This document shows, in pieces, positions 16,395 through 23,503 of a stretch of DNA of 42,638 nt. Both the position numbers and the translations under genes were made by a program. The notes under the pieces are model-generated. The model saw only the letters and a list, made by a program, of their open reading frames with translations. It made no database searches and was not told the origin of the DNA. Source of the DNA: an uncultured Lachnospiraceae bacterium (GTDB lineage Bacteria > Bacillota > Clostridia > Lachnospirales > Lachnospiraceae); the NCBI GenBank assembly GCA_902781325.1, contig CACZJD010000014.1, positions 1 through 42,638 on the forward strand, given 5' to 3'. Numbering within the stretch: position 1 is the stretch's first letter; each line of letters starts with the position of its first letter.

Positions 16395-17672
16395 TTGAAA
16401 ACAGTAAAATTTTTCTATGCGCACACCACCCAGGACCTGGAAGTGCCGGATGACACGCCGGTCCTGACAAGTAATGTTGACAAGCTGGCAAGTGATAAAA
16501 AGGGGATAGAGATCGTCCGTGAGGCGATGGAGCATCCCATCGACAGCCCCAGGCTCAGCGAGCTGGCCAGGGGAAAGAAAGACTGTGTGATCATCATCAG
16601 CGACCACACAAGACCGGTTCCGAGCAGGGATATTCTGCCGAACATGATCAGAGAACTGCGGGAGGGCAGCCCGGAGATCGACATTACACTTTTGGTCTCG
16701 ACGGGGTTTCACCGGCCAACGACTACCGCGGAACTGGAGGGTAAACTCGGAAAGGAACTCTACGAAGAGTTTAAGGACCGCATTGTCGTACACGACGCTC
16801 ACAACCCAGCGACGAATGTCAAGGTGGGGGTGCTCCCCAGCGGTCCCGACTGCATCCTTGACAAGGTGGCTGTGAATGCCTCTCTCCTGATCGCGGAAGG
16901 ATTTATCGAACCGCACTTTTTTGCCGGATTTTCCGGAGGGCGCAAGAGCATCCTACCCGGTGTCGCGGATGCGGTCACGGTAATGGGCAATCACTGTTCC
17001 AAATTCATCGACAGTCCCTTCTCCCGAACAGGGATCCTGGATCACAACCCTATGCACGAAGATATGCTGGCAGCAGCGCGGATGGCCAACCTGGCATACA
17101 TTGTAAATGTTGTGATCGATGAGAATAAGAAGACTGTAGCTGCCTTTGCCGGAAACTTCGAGACCGCGCACAGAAAAGGATGTGATTTCATCGCGGAATA
17201 TGTCTGTGTGAAGCCCGCTTACGCGGACATCGTGATCACGACAAACGGAGGATATCCGCTGGACCAGAACGCCTATCAGTCCCCCAAGGGAATGACCGCG
17301 GCGGAAGCGACAGTAAAGGAAAACGGAGTGATCATTATGCTGGCATCCTGCTCGGATGGAACAGGCGGAGACTTCTTCTACCACATTATCGCGGACGAGC
17401 CCGACATCGAGACGGCTTATCGGAAGTTCCTCGCGACGCCGCAGGAGAAGACCGCGCCCGACCAGTGGTGCAGCCAGATCCTGGCCAGGATCGTCCGCAG
17501 GCACAAGGTCATCTTTGTGGCAAACGCGGACCAGAAGGGAATGATCGAAGGACTCAAGATGGAATACGCTCCGGACCTTGCAACTGCTTACGGTAGGGCA
17601 AGAGAGATCATGGGAGAAGACGCGAGCCTGACATGTATTCCTAACGGAATTTCGGTAGTGGTAAGAGAATGA
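16395..17672 (+). CDS. larA: Nickel-dependent lactate racemase LarA
   Basis: A 425-residue LarA-family racemase that interconverts D- and L-lactate with a nickel-pincer nucleotide. Catalytic and cofactor residues are all visible: Asp70 in SDHTRP, His106 in TGFHRPTT, His174 in EPHFFAGFSG, Lys184 in SGGRKSILPG and His200 in MGNH. His174, Lys184 and His200 fall at the same numbers as in the Lactiplantibacillus plantarum enzyme. The start is TTG at 16395, seven bases after AAAGGAG (16381-16387). It closes the lactate operon and would let LctD use both lactate enantiomers. LarB, LarC and LarE, needed to build the cofactor, are not in the window. Some LarA homologues act on other 2-hydroxy acids. 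Confidence 0.92.
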   Translation: MKTVKFFYAHTTQDLEVPDDTPVLTSNVDKLASDKKGIEIVREAMEHPIDSPRLSELARGKKDCVIIISDHTRPVPSRDILPNMIRELREGSPEIDITLLVSTGFHRPTTTAELEGKLGKELYEEFKDRIVVHDAHNPATNVKVGVLPSGPDCILDKVAVNASLLIAEGFIEPHFFAGFSGGRKSILPGVADAVTVMGNHCSKFIDSPFSRTGILDHNPMHEDMLAAARMANLAYIVNVVIDENKKTVAAFAGNFETAHRKGCDFIAEYVCVKPAYADIVITTNGGYPLDQNAYQSPKGMTAAEATVKENGVIIMLASCSDGTGGDFFYHIIADEPDIETAYRKFLATPQEKTAPDQWCSQILARIVRRHKVIFVANADQKGMIEGLKMEYAPDLATAYGRAREIMGEDASLTCIPNGISVVVRE

Positions 17673-17688
17673 CAGATTCAGATTTATA

Positions 17689-17742
17689 GGAGGGTGCTTC
17701 ATCCTGCTGACCGGTCAGCAGGATGCGGCGCCTTCCTTTTTT
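17689..17742 (+). terminator. Strong terminator after larA
   Basis: Bases 17700-17725 are a perfect 26-bp palindrome centred on ACCGGT, extended outward by a G-U-containing helix (17689-17697 with 17728-17736) and followed by six T residues. Two further hairpins lie downstream (TCGTGC/GCACGA near 17766-17779 and CAATCGAG/CTCGATTG near 17802-17830). Confidence 0.85.
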
Positions 17743-17827
17743 GTGCGATAAGCGGGGGGCGCATCTCGTGCTTGCACGAAGACGCACCCCTGGACAACAG
17801 TCAATCGAGCAGGTGCAGCCTACTCGA

Positions 17828-17857
17828 TTGTCGAAAGGGCCAAAATAGTGATATACT
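17828..17857 (+). promoter_or_regulatory. Promoter for dgkA operon
   Basis: TTGTCG (17828-17833) and TATACT (17852-17857) are separated by 18 bases. Transcription would start near 17864, about 25 bases before the dgkA start codon. The -35 overlaps the last arm of an upstream hairpin. Confidence 0.6.
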
Positions 17858-17888
17858 AATGACATGTTAGAAAGGCGGACCAGAAGCG

Positions 17889-18311
17889 ATGGCATCGAAG
17901 AAAAGACGTCCCGGACCCGGCGATGAAAACCGTCATAGAAGGCAGAAACTGGTCACCAGTTTCGCAAATGCATGGCAGGGCATTGTGGTCTGCTTTGTTG
18001 AAGAGCGCAATATCAAGATCCACTTTCTGGTCGCGGTGCTGGTGATGATCTTCGGATTCATCCTGCAGATCTCCAAGACAGAATGGTGTCTGTGTTTTGT
18101 GCTGTTCGGCCTGATCATGGGGCTGGAACTGGCGAACACTGCAGTGGAATCTGTCGTAGATCTGGTGACGGAGGAATGGCGGCCCCTGGCCAGAAGAGCC
18201 AAGGACTGTGCCGCGGGCGCAGTGCTCATCGCGGCGATCTGGTCGGCGGTGGTCGGCGGCATTATCTTCTTCCCGAAGTTATATGCCCTGATCCCGAAAC
18301 TATTCTCTTGA
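17889..18311 (+). CDS. dgkA: Diacylglycerol/undecaprenol kinase family protein
   Basis: A 140-residue integral membrane kinase of the DgkA family, which in Gram-positive bacteria usually phosphorylates undecaprenol to feed cell-wall lipid carrier recycling. The N-terminal amphipathic segment SFANAWQGIVVCFVEERN, the active-site ELANTAVESVVDLVTEEW and RAKDCAAGAVLIAA are conserved, and three transmembrane helices are visible. AAAGGCGG precedes the ATG. The first 20 residues are highly basic. It is followed by the phasin-like gene after 37 bases. Confidence 0.92.
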   Translation: MASKKRRPGPGDENRHRRQKLVTSFANAWQGIVVCFVEERNIKIHFLVAVLVMIFGFILQISKTEWCLCFVLFGLIMGLELANTAVESVVDLVTEEWRPLARRAKDCAAGAVLIAAIWSAVVGGIIFFPKLYALIPKLFS

Positions 18312-18348
18312 GAATGGAACTTGTAAATACATATAGGAGGTATTGGCA

Positions 18349-18672
18349 ATGGATAAAATGATTGGCGACGGAATCAAGAAATTCGTTCTGATGGGAATCG
18401 GCGCGGCGGCTATGACCGTGGAGAAATCCCAGCAGATGGTGGATGAGCTTGTAAAGAAGGGCGAACTTACCGTCGAACAGGGCAAGGAACTCAATCAGGA
18501 ACTCAAGCGCAACGTCAGGAAGACCATTGACGAAGCCGCAGAGAAGAAAGTGACTGAGGAGAAGAAGGAAGTCACCCTCGAAGAAAAGATCGCTATGATG
18601 AGCGCTGAGGAACTTGAGAACCTCAAGGCTTTCATTGAGAAGACTGAAGCATCGCCCAAGACTGAGGAATAA
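18349..18672 (+). CDS. Small phasin-like coiled-coil protein
   Basis: A 107-residue protein with a short hydrophobic N-terminal segment (KFVLMGIGAAAMTVEKSQQM) followed by a long, charged helical region (KKGELTVEQGKELNQELKRN and onward) rich in Lys and Glu. It resembles the phasin-family small proteins that often precede AarF/UbiB kinase genes in Firmicutes. True phasins coat polyhydroxyalkanoate granules, but no polyhydroxyalkanoate synthesis gene is here, so that role is unproven. AGGAGG (18335-18340) fixes the start at ATG 18349. Only six bases separate its stop from the next gene's TTG. Confidence 0.75.
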   Translation: MDKMIGDGIKKFVLMGIGAAAMTVEKSQQMVDELVKKGELTVEQGKELNQELKRNVRKTIDEAAEKKVTEEKKEVTLEEKIAMMSAEELENLKAFIEKTEASPKTEE

Positions 18673-18678
18673 TTACCG

Positions 18679-20316
18679 TTGAATCCCGAGAATGAGACCA
18701 CTGTCGAGGGGCCGGAGAGCGCCGGGCAGTCCGATAAGGCCAAAATAGACAACAGGGAGAGGCTGGGAGAGATCACAGCAGTCCTTCGCAAACACCACAT
18801 CACAAGAGGTGTCACGCCGGAGAAACTGCGCGCGATCCTGGAGGATCTCGGCCCCACATATGTCAAGCTGGGACAGATCATGTCGCTTCACTCCGACGTG
18901 CTGCCGCAGCGTTATTGTGATGAGCTGATGAAGCTGACCTCTGAGGTCACTCCCATGCCTTTCGAGACAGTGGAGGAGGTTATCAACCGCTCCTACAGAG
19001 AGGACTGGCACAATATTTTCTCCTCGATCGAGAAGGAGACGCTCGGATCAGCTTCCATCGCACAGGTTCACAGAGCCAGGCTCCTTGACGGGACGGATGT
19101 CATTGTCAAAGTAGAGCGCAAGGGCATCTACGACATCATGGCAAGAGACATCGGCCTCCTCAAGCGGGCAGTGAAACTGCTTCCGCCGGTGGGCGGCTTC
19201 AAAAACGTTGTCGATCTGGATATGGTCCTGGATGAGCTGTGGGCTACCGCGCAGGAGGAGATGGACTTTCTCAAGGAAGCCGCCAATATGGAGGAATTCA
19301 CCCGCAATCAGCAGGGAATCCGCTATATCCGGTGCCCGAAGCTGTACCACGAGTATACTACTTCCCGAGTCCTGGTCATGGAATATATCGGCGGCTGTCC
19401 TGTGGACGACAGAAAGAGTCTTCAGGCGGAAGGGTATGACCTGGGCGAGATCGGAAGGAAGCTCGTCAACAATTATGTCAAGCAGGTCATGGACGACGGG
19501 TTCTTCCATGCGGATCCTCACCCTGGCAATGTCAAGGTCATGGACGGCAAGATCGTCTGGATCGACATGGGCATGATGGGACGACTGACCAACCGGGACA
19601 GAAACCTTATGGCCAGGGCGGTCAGAGCCATCGCGGTGGGAGACATCGCTGTTCTGGAAGCTACGATCCTGGAACTGGGCGATATCCAGGGCAAGATTGA
19701 TTCCGGCAAGCTCTACGGAGAACTCAGGAACCTCATGGACCGCTACGGAAATGCCTCTATGGGAAGCATAGACGCGGTGGAGTTTTTCAAAGATACGATG
19801 GAGATCATGAAGAACAATTCCATCAAGCTCCCCCACGGCATGACGATGCTCGTTCGCGGCCTCACCCAGATGCAGGGCGTCCTTCTCAACATCAGCCCGG
19901 ACATCAATATGGCGGAGATCGCCGCGGGCAGGCTCAAGGAGGAGATGCTGCAGAATTTTGACTTCCGGACAGAGGCCGGCAAGGCGGGAAGACGCGTCTA
20001 TAAGGCGGTCGGCCGCTCGCTGGACATCCCGCCCCTGGTCAAAATAGCGCTGGAGGAGTACCTCAAGGGTCAGGCCAGGGTGAACATGGAACTCGGCGCG
20101 ACGAAGGAATTCTCACATCTGATGCGCAGACTCGTGAGAAATGTGGTCATGGGCCTGTGGGTCATGGCACTGCTCATCAGTTCCAGCATCATCTGCACGA
20201 CGGAGATGAAACCGCAGCTGCTCGGGATTCCCGCACTGGGATTCTTCGGCTATATACTGGCCTTTATTATCTGCCTGTATATTTTCATACGGCACTGGCT
20301 GACCAGAAACAAGTAG
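18679..20316 (+). CDS. AarF/ABC1/UbiB family atypical kinase
   Basis: A 545-residue atypical protein-kinase-like protein. The ABC1/UbiB KxGQ motif is in PTYVKLGQIMSLHSD, the alanine-rich loop in ETLGSASIAQVHRA, the ATP lysine in VIVKVERKG, the catalytic segment in FFHADPHPGNV and the metal-binding Asp in VWIDMGMMGRL. Two C-terminal transmembrane helices (about residues 490-510 and 520-540) anchor it. Family members support ubiquinone synthesis in proteobacteria, but this organism type lacks ubiquinone, so the role is likely membrane-lipid homeostasis. The start is TTG at 18679, nine bases after GAGGAA inside the preceding gene, which indicates tight coupling to the phasin-like protein. Confidence 0.9.
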   Translation: MNPENETTVEGPESAGQSDKAKIDNRERLGEITAVLRKHHITRGVTPEKLRAILEDLGPTYVKLGQIMSLHSDVLPQRYCDELMKLTSEVTPMPFETVEEVINRSYREDWHNIFSSIEKETLGSASIAQVHRARLLDGTDVIVKVERKGIYDIMARDIGLLKRAVKLLPPVGGFKNVVDLDMVLDELWATAQEEMDFLKEAANMEEFTRNQQGIRYIRCPKLYHEYTTSRVLVMEYIGGCPVDDRKSLQAEGYDLGEIGRKLVNNYVKQVMDDGFFHADPHPGNVKVMDGKIVWIDMGMMGRLTNRDRNLMARAVRAIAVGDIAVLEATILELGDIQGKIDSGKLYGELRNLMDRYGNASMGSIDAVEFFKDTMEIMKNNSIKLPHGMTMLVRGLTQMQGVLLNISPDINMAEIAAGRLKEEMLQNFDFRTEAGKAGRRVYKAVGRSLDIPPLVKIALEEYLKGQARVNMELGATKEFSHLMRRLVRNVVMGLWVMALLISSSIICTTEMKPQLLGIPALGFFGYILAFIICLYIFIRHWLTRNK

Positions 20317-20356
20317 CGAAAGCCGGCAGTCGGCCGCCGGACAACATGGAGGGAAT

Positions 20357-21331
20357 ATGAAACTCGGTATCATAGGAACAGGCTGGATCGTAAAGGATTT
20401 TCTTCCGGAACTGATCAAAATGGAAGGCCTTGAGATCGTATCGATCATGGGAAGCCCCCAGGGATTTGAAAAGGCGCAGGTCCTTAGCGAACAGTATAAG
20501 ATTCCGAATGCCGTGCATGACCTGGATGAGCTGTGCGCATCGGGGATCGACACAGTCTATGTGGCCGTTCCCAACAATCTTCACTTCATGTACTGCAGAA
20601 AAGCGCTTGAGAAGGGGATGAACGTCATCGTGGAGAAGCCGATGACGGACAACGCCGGAGAAGCGGAGAATCTCGCCGCGCTGGCGCGAAAAAAGAAACT
20701 CTTCCTTTTTGAGGCGATCACGACGGCCTATATGACGGGCTATCAGATGATCCGGGAGTGGCTTCCTCTGATCGGGGAGATCAAACTGGTCCAGAGCCGT
20801 TTCTGCCAGTATTCCAGCCGTTATGACAACTTCAAAAAGGGCATTATCGCGCCGGCCTTCGATCCCAAAAAGTCCGGCGGCGCCCTGATGGACCTCAATC
20901 TCTATAACATTCACTATGTCATGGGGCTGTTCGGGAAGCCGGAGAGTATCTCCTATTATCCGAATATGGAGAGGAACATTGATACCAGCGGCATCCTCCT
21001 GATGCTGTATCCGGGATTCACCGCGGTATGCACTGCGGCAAAAGACTGCGACGGGGACTGCGGCGGAGTCATCCAGGGCACAAAAGGCTTTATCACCAGC
21101 GAACAAAAGCCCAATGTTGTCGGTAAAGTGACGCTGCAGCTGCGGGATGGGACCACGAAGGTCTGCGGAGAGCCGTATGAAGACCGGAGAATGATACCGG
21201 AATTCACACAGTTTATCCGGGTGGTGAAAGAGAAGGACTATGACTTCTGCTATAGCCGCCTGCAGAGCAGCCTTGAGGTCAACGAGGTGCTGAACCGGGC
21301 CAGGATCCAGGCCGGGATCCGGTTTAAATGA
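20357..21331 (+). CDS. Gfo/Idh/MocA family oxidoreductase
   Basis: A 324-residue NAD(P)-dependent dehydrogenase of the Gfo/Idh/MocA family. The Rossmann motif is GIIGTGWI at residues 4-11 and the catalytic VEKPMTDN segment is at about 94-101. A C-terminal alpha/beta domain with GGALMDLNLYNIHYVMG carries the typical substrate lysine/histidine region. These enzymes act on sugars and inositols; the substrate cannot be named. GGAGGG lies just upstream of the ATG. It follows aarF by 40 bases and ends at a strong terminator. Confidence 0.9.
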   Translation: MKLGIIGTGWIVKDFLPELIKMEGLEIVSIMGSPQGFEKAQVLSEQYKIPNAVHDLDELCASGIDTVYVAVPNNLHFMYCRKALEKGMNVIVEKPMTDNAGEAENLAALARKKKLFLFEAITTAYMTGYQMIREWLPLIGEIKLVQSRFCQYSSRYDNFKKGIIAPAFDPKKSGGALMDLNLYNIHYVMGLFGKPESISYYPNMERNIDTSGILLMLYPGFTAVCTAAKDCDGDCGGVIQGTKGFITSEQKPNVVGKVTLQLRDGTTKVCGEPYEDRRMIPEFTQFIRVVKEKDYDFCYSRLQSSLEVNEVLNRARIQAGIRFK

Positions 21332-21336
21332 AAAGA

Positions 21337-21368
21337 AAAGGTGCTGCCGGACCGGCAGCACCTTTTTT
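21337..21368. terminator. Bidirectional terminator after Gfo/Idh gene
   Basis: GGTGCTGCCGG (21340-21350) pairs perfectly with CCGGCAGCACC (21352-21362), flanked by A residues on the left and T6 on the right. It can serve both the oxidoreductase gene and the small minus-strand gene that ends at 21397. Confidence 0.85.
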
Positions 21369-21396
21369 ATATTTCGTGATCCGAAGATCAATCCCC

Positions 21397-21570
21397 TCAG
21401 ATGAATAAAGATGTCAGGATGGAAGCAATCTTTGTCAGGATCCTGTTTCCCTTTCCTGTTGTATAGCTCTCATAGAAATCTTCGCAATACTCATAGCGCT
21501 CTGCGCGTGCCCACTCAGGCACCAGGCTGCTGTTGACGTTTCCGCTTGTAATCATTCCGTTCATTGTCAT
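21397..21570 (-). CDS. 57-residue small protein, unrecognised
   Basis: A short minus-strand frame with a very good ribosome site, GGGAGG, eight bases before ATG (21570-21568). It encodes 57 residues beginning MTMNGMITSGNVNSSLVPEW, then a tyrosine/acidic middle (RYEYCEDFYESYTTG) and a hydrophobic, amphipathic C-terminus (ILTKIASILTSLFI). No signal peptide or known motif is recognised. Its stop faces a terminator that works in both directions, so it has the layout of a real transcription unit. It could be a membrane-associated regulator or small peptide; I do not assign a function. Confidence 0.55.
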   Translation of the reverse strand: MTMNGMITSGNVNSSLVPEWARAERYEYCEDFYESYTTGKGNRILTKIASILTSLFI

Positions 21571-21712
21571 GTCTGTATCCTCCCTTGTTGATCCTCTATC
21601 TATTGTGACTGATCAGACGAACCGATCGCTGTTCTCTTTTGTTTTCTAAGTACATGATATCAAATAGGATATTCATTTCTATAGGCTGTGTGTCAAAAGA
21701 TAAATGCATAAA

Positions 21713-21741
21713 TTGTGCTCAGAGCACAAAGGTAGTACAAT
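21713..21741 (+). promoter_or_regulatory. Promoter with overlapping palindromic operator upstream of PucR gene
   Basis: TTGTGCTCAGAGCACAA (21713-21729) is a perfect palindrome with 8-bp arms. Its first six bases can act as -35 (TTGTGC), and TACAAT (21736-21741) lies 17 bases further on as -10. A protein bound to the palindrome would cover the promoter, so self-regulation by the adjacent PucR-type gene is plausible. Confidence 0.6.
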
Positions 21742-21792
21742 AGAAGGAAGATGTGCGGAATATGCGGACACGTGTCTTTCGGAGGTGGAAAA

Positions 21793-22944
21793 ATGGGTTT
21801 TACTGTTGAGGATATGCTGGTCGTCTCCCAGGACCGCTACAAGATGAAGATGATCGCCGGGAACAGCGGCTGGTCCAATTCCATCAGCTGGCTTTTAATG
21901 CTGGAAGACCTGACGATCATCCAGAACTTTTCCGGCAAGGAACTGGCTGTGACGACGGGGCTCGGTTTTCAGAGAGAAGAGGATATGCTGGAACTGGTGG
22001 AGGAATTATCCACACATAATTCCTCGGGACTTGTCGTGAACACAGGATACTATGTAAAGGATATCCCTCAGTCTGTGCAGGACTATTGCAATAAAAATGA
22101 TTTTCCTCTTTTGACTGTGCCTTGGGAAGTATTTCTGGCAGACCTGATCAAGGACCTGACCTTCCGGATCTTCGTGCAGTCCTCCACGGATGAGCAGATC
22201 TCCGATGCATTCATTCATGCCATCGAGCAGCCGGAGGCGCAGGATCTGTACACCAGGGATCTGCTGCCGCATTATGACCTGGACGGGACATTTCAGGTGG
22301 CGCTGGTATCCACAGGAGACCTGGACAAAATGGATACTGTGGAGCGCAAGAGGATCGCCTACCGTATGCAGCTGTATCTGACAAATCTGACCCACAACGG
22401 GCATTTTTTCTATTACGCGTCCTATTTCGTGATCATCATGAACGCGATCGGGGAGGAAGAGAGCAGGGAGATCCTGGGAGCGTTTTCGGAGCGCATGCGC
22501 AGCAAGATGCCGGAGCGCAGGGTCTTTATCGGCGTGAGCGATCAGGTGAAAGACATAGTGAACCTGCACCTGGCCTATAAACGCGCCCGGGCAGCCGCGG
22601 AGATGGCGCAGAAGAGAGAGCGGAGAATGCAGTATTTTGACGGGATGGGGCTTTACAGAATGCTGTACCTGGTGGAGGACCGGGCACTTCTGCGGGACCT
22701 CTCGGATAAGCCGCTGGCGCCCCTTATCGAGTACGACCGGGAGCACGGCGGGGAGTATCTCGCGACGCTGGAGTCCTACCTGCGCTGCGGCGGCAGCATC
22801 AAGGCGATGTCGGAGGAGATGTACGTCCACAGAAATACCATCCTCTACCGAATGGCCAACATCAAGAAGCTGCTGGGCAGCAGTCTTGAGACGCCGGAGG
22901 AGAAGCTGGTATATACGGTGGCATGTATGATTAGGAGGATGTGA
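21793..22944 (+). CDS. PucR-family transcriptional regulator
   Basis: A 383-residue regulator with an N-terminal PucR sensor domain (about residues 3-125; ISWLLMLEDLTIIQNFSGKE), a middle GGDEF-like linker region and a C-terminal PucR helix-turn-helix (about 320-380; YLRCGGSIKAMSEEMYVHRN then TILYRMANIKKLLG). Family members control purine or other small-molecule catabolism. GGAGG (21781-21785) fixes the ATG at 21793; the open frame extends 14 codons upstream across that ribosome site. It is convergent with a thioesterase gene. No purine genes are near, so its target is unknown; a palindrome overlaps its own promoter. Confidence 0.87.
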   Translation: MGFTVEDMLVVSQDRYKMKMIAGNSGWSNSISWLLMLEDLTIIQNFSGKELAVTTGLGFQREEDMLELVEELSTHNSSGLVVNTGYYVKDIPQSVQDYCNKNDFPLLTVPWEVFLADLIKDLTFRIFVQSSTDEQISDAFIHAIEQPEAQDLYTRDLLPHYDLDGTFQVALVSTGDLDKMDTVERKRIAYRMQLYLTNLTHNGHFFYYASYFVIIMNAIGEEESREILGAFSERMRSKMPERRVFIGVSDQVKDIVNLHLAYKRARAAAEMAQKRERRMQYFDGMGLYRMLYLVEDRALLRDLSDKPLAPLIEYDREHGGEYLATLESYLRCGGSIKAMSEEMYVHRNTILYRMANIKKLLGSSLETPEEKLVYTVACMIRRM

Positions 22945-22951
22945 GGAGGGG

Positions 22952-23374
22952 TCAGACCCAGGTCTTCAGATCTCTCTTGTCAAGCGCGAAGAAGGTGAAA
23001 AGGCCTACTGCAAGAGTCTGGCCGCTGTCGTTTGTGATCTCCACAGAACTCACAATTGTCTTCTGACCGAAGTGGACGACATCCCCTTTGGCGATGAGCT
23101 TTTTATCCTTGCTTGTGGCCGCGCGGATATGATTGAGCTTGCCCTCGATCGTAGTGGGAATCTGACCTCTGGTCCGGGCCGCGCTGCCGCCCACAGTGTC
23201 GGCAAGCGTATAATAGACGCCGCCGTGGATGGTTCCGATGGGATTAAAGAGAGCGGGAGTGACCGGGACTTCCCCCTCACAGTGGCCGTCGCTCATAGCA
23301 GTAAGTCTCAGGCCGATATTGTCCGCGAAAGGGCTCAGGCCGTGGTAGTTCTTGATAAATTCTTCGTAGTTCAT
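22952..23374 (-). CDS. PaaI-type hotdog thioesterase
   Basis: A 140-residue hotdog-fold thioesterase of the PaaI/YdiI type, hydrolysing acyl- or aryl-CoA. The active-site segment is NPIGTIHGGVYYTLADTVGG (about residues 44-63). The second half, with LNHIRAATSKDKKLIAKGDV, forms the usual long strand. AGGTG precedes the ATG. It converges on the PucR gene with a seven-base gap and stands alone otherwise. The substrate is unknown. Confidence 0.9.
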   Translation of the reverse strand: MNYEEFIKNYHGLSPFADNIGLRLTAMSDGHCEGEVPVTPALFNPIGTIHGGVYYTLADTVGGSAARTRGQIPTTIEGKLNHIRAATSKDKKLIAKGDVVHFGQKTIVSSVEITNDSGQTLAVGLFTFFALDKRDLKTWV

Positions 23375-23439
23375 AGGATTGTGTCACCTGCGGTTATGTC
23401 AAAAAATTGATGAATTCACGTCCTATCGTAAATGGGATT

Positions 23440-23485
23440 TTTGTAAAAGTAAAGGCGTCCGCCTGTTTTTAAACAAGCGGACGCC
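23440..23485 (-). terminator. Terminator after uxuB
   Basis: On the minus strand GGCGTCCGC pairs perfectly with GCGGACGCC (23477-23485 and 23454-23462), with an inner TGTTT/AAACA helix and a T-rich tail toward 23443. It closes the uxuAB operon. Confidence 0.8.
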
Positions 23486-23503
23486 AAATTATTGCCCAAA
23501 CAA

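Noticed and set aside
21397-21570. The 57-residue protein as an AgrD-type peptide precursor for the AgrC-like kinase
   Set aside because: It lacks the cysteine-centred core and acidic tail of AgrD, is over 5 kb away and has no AgrB nearby.
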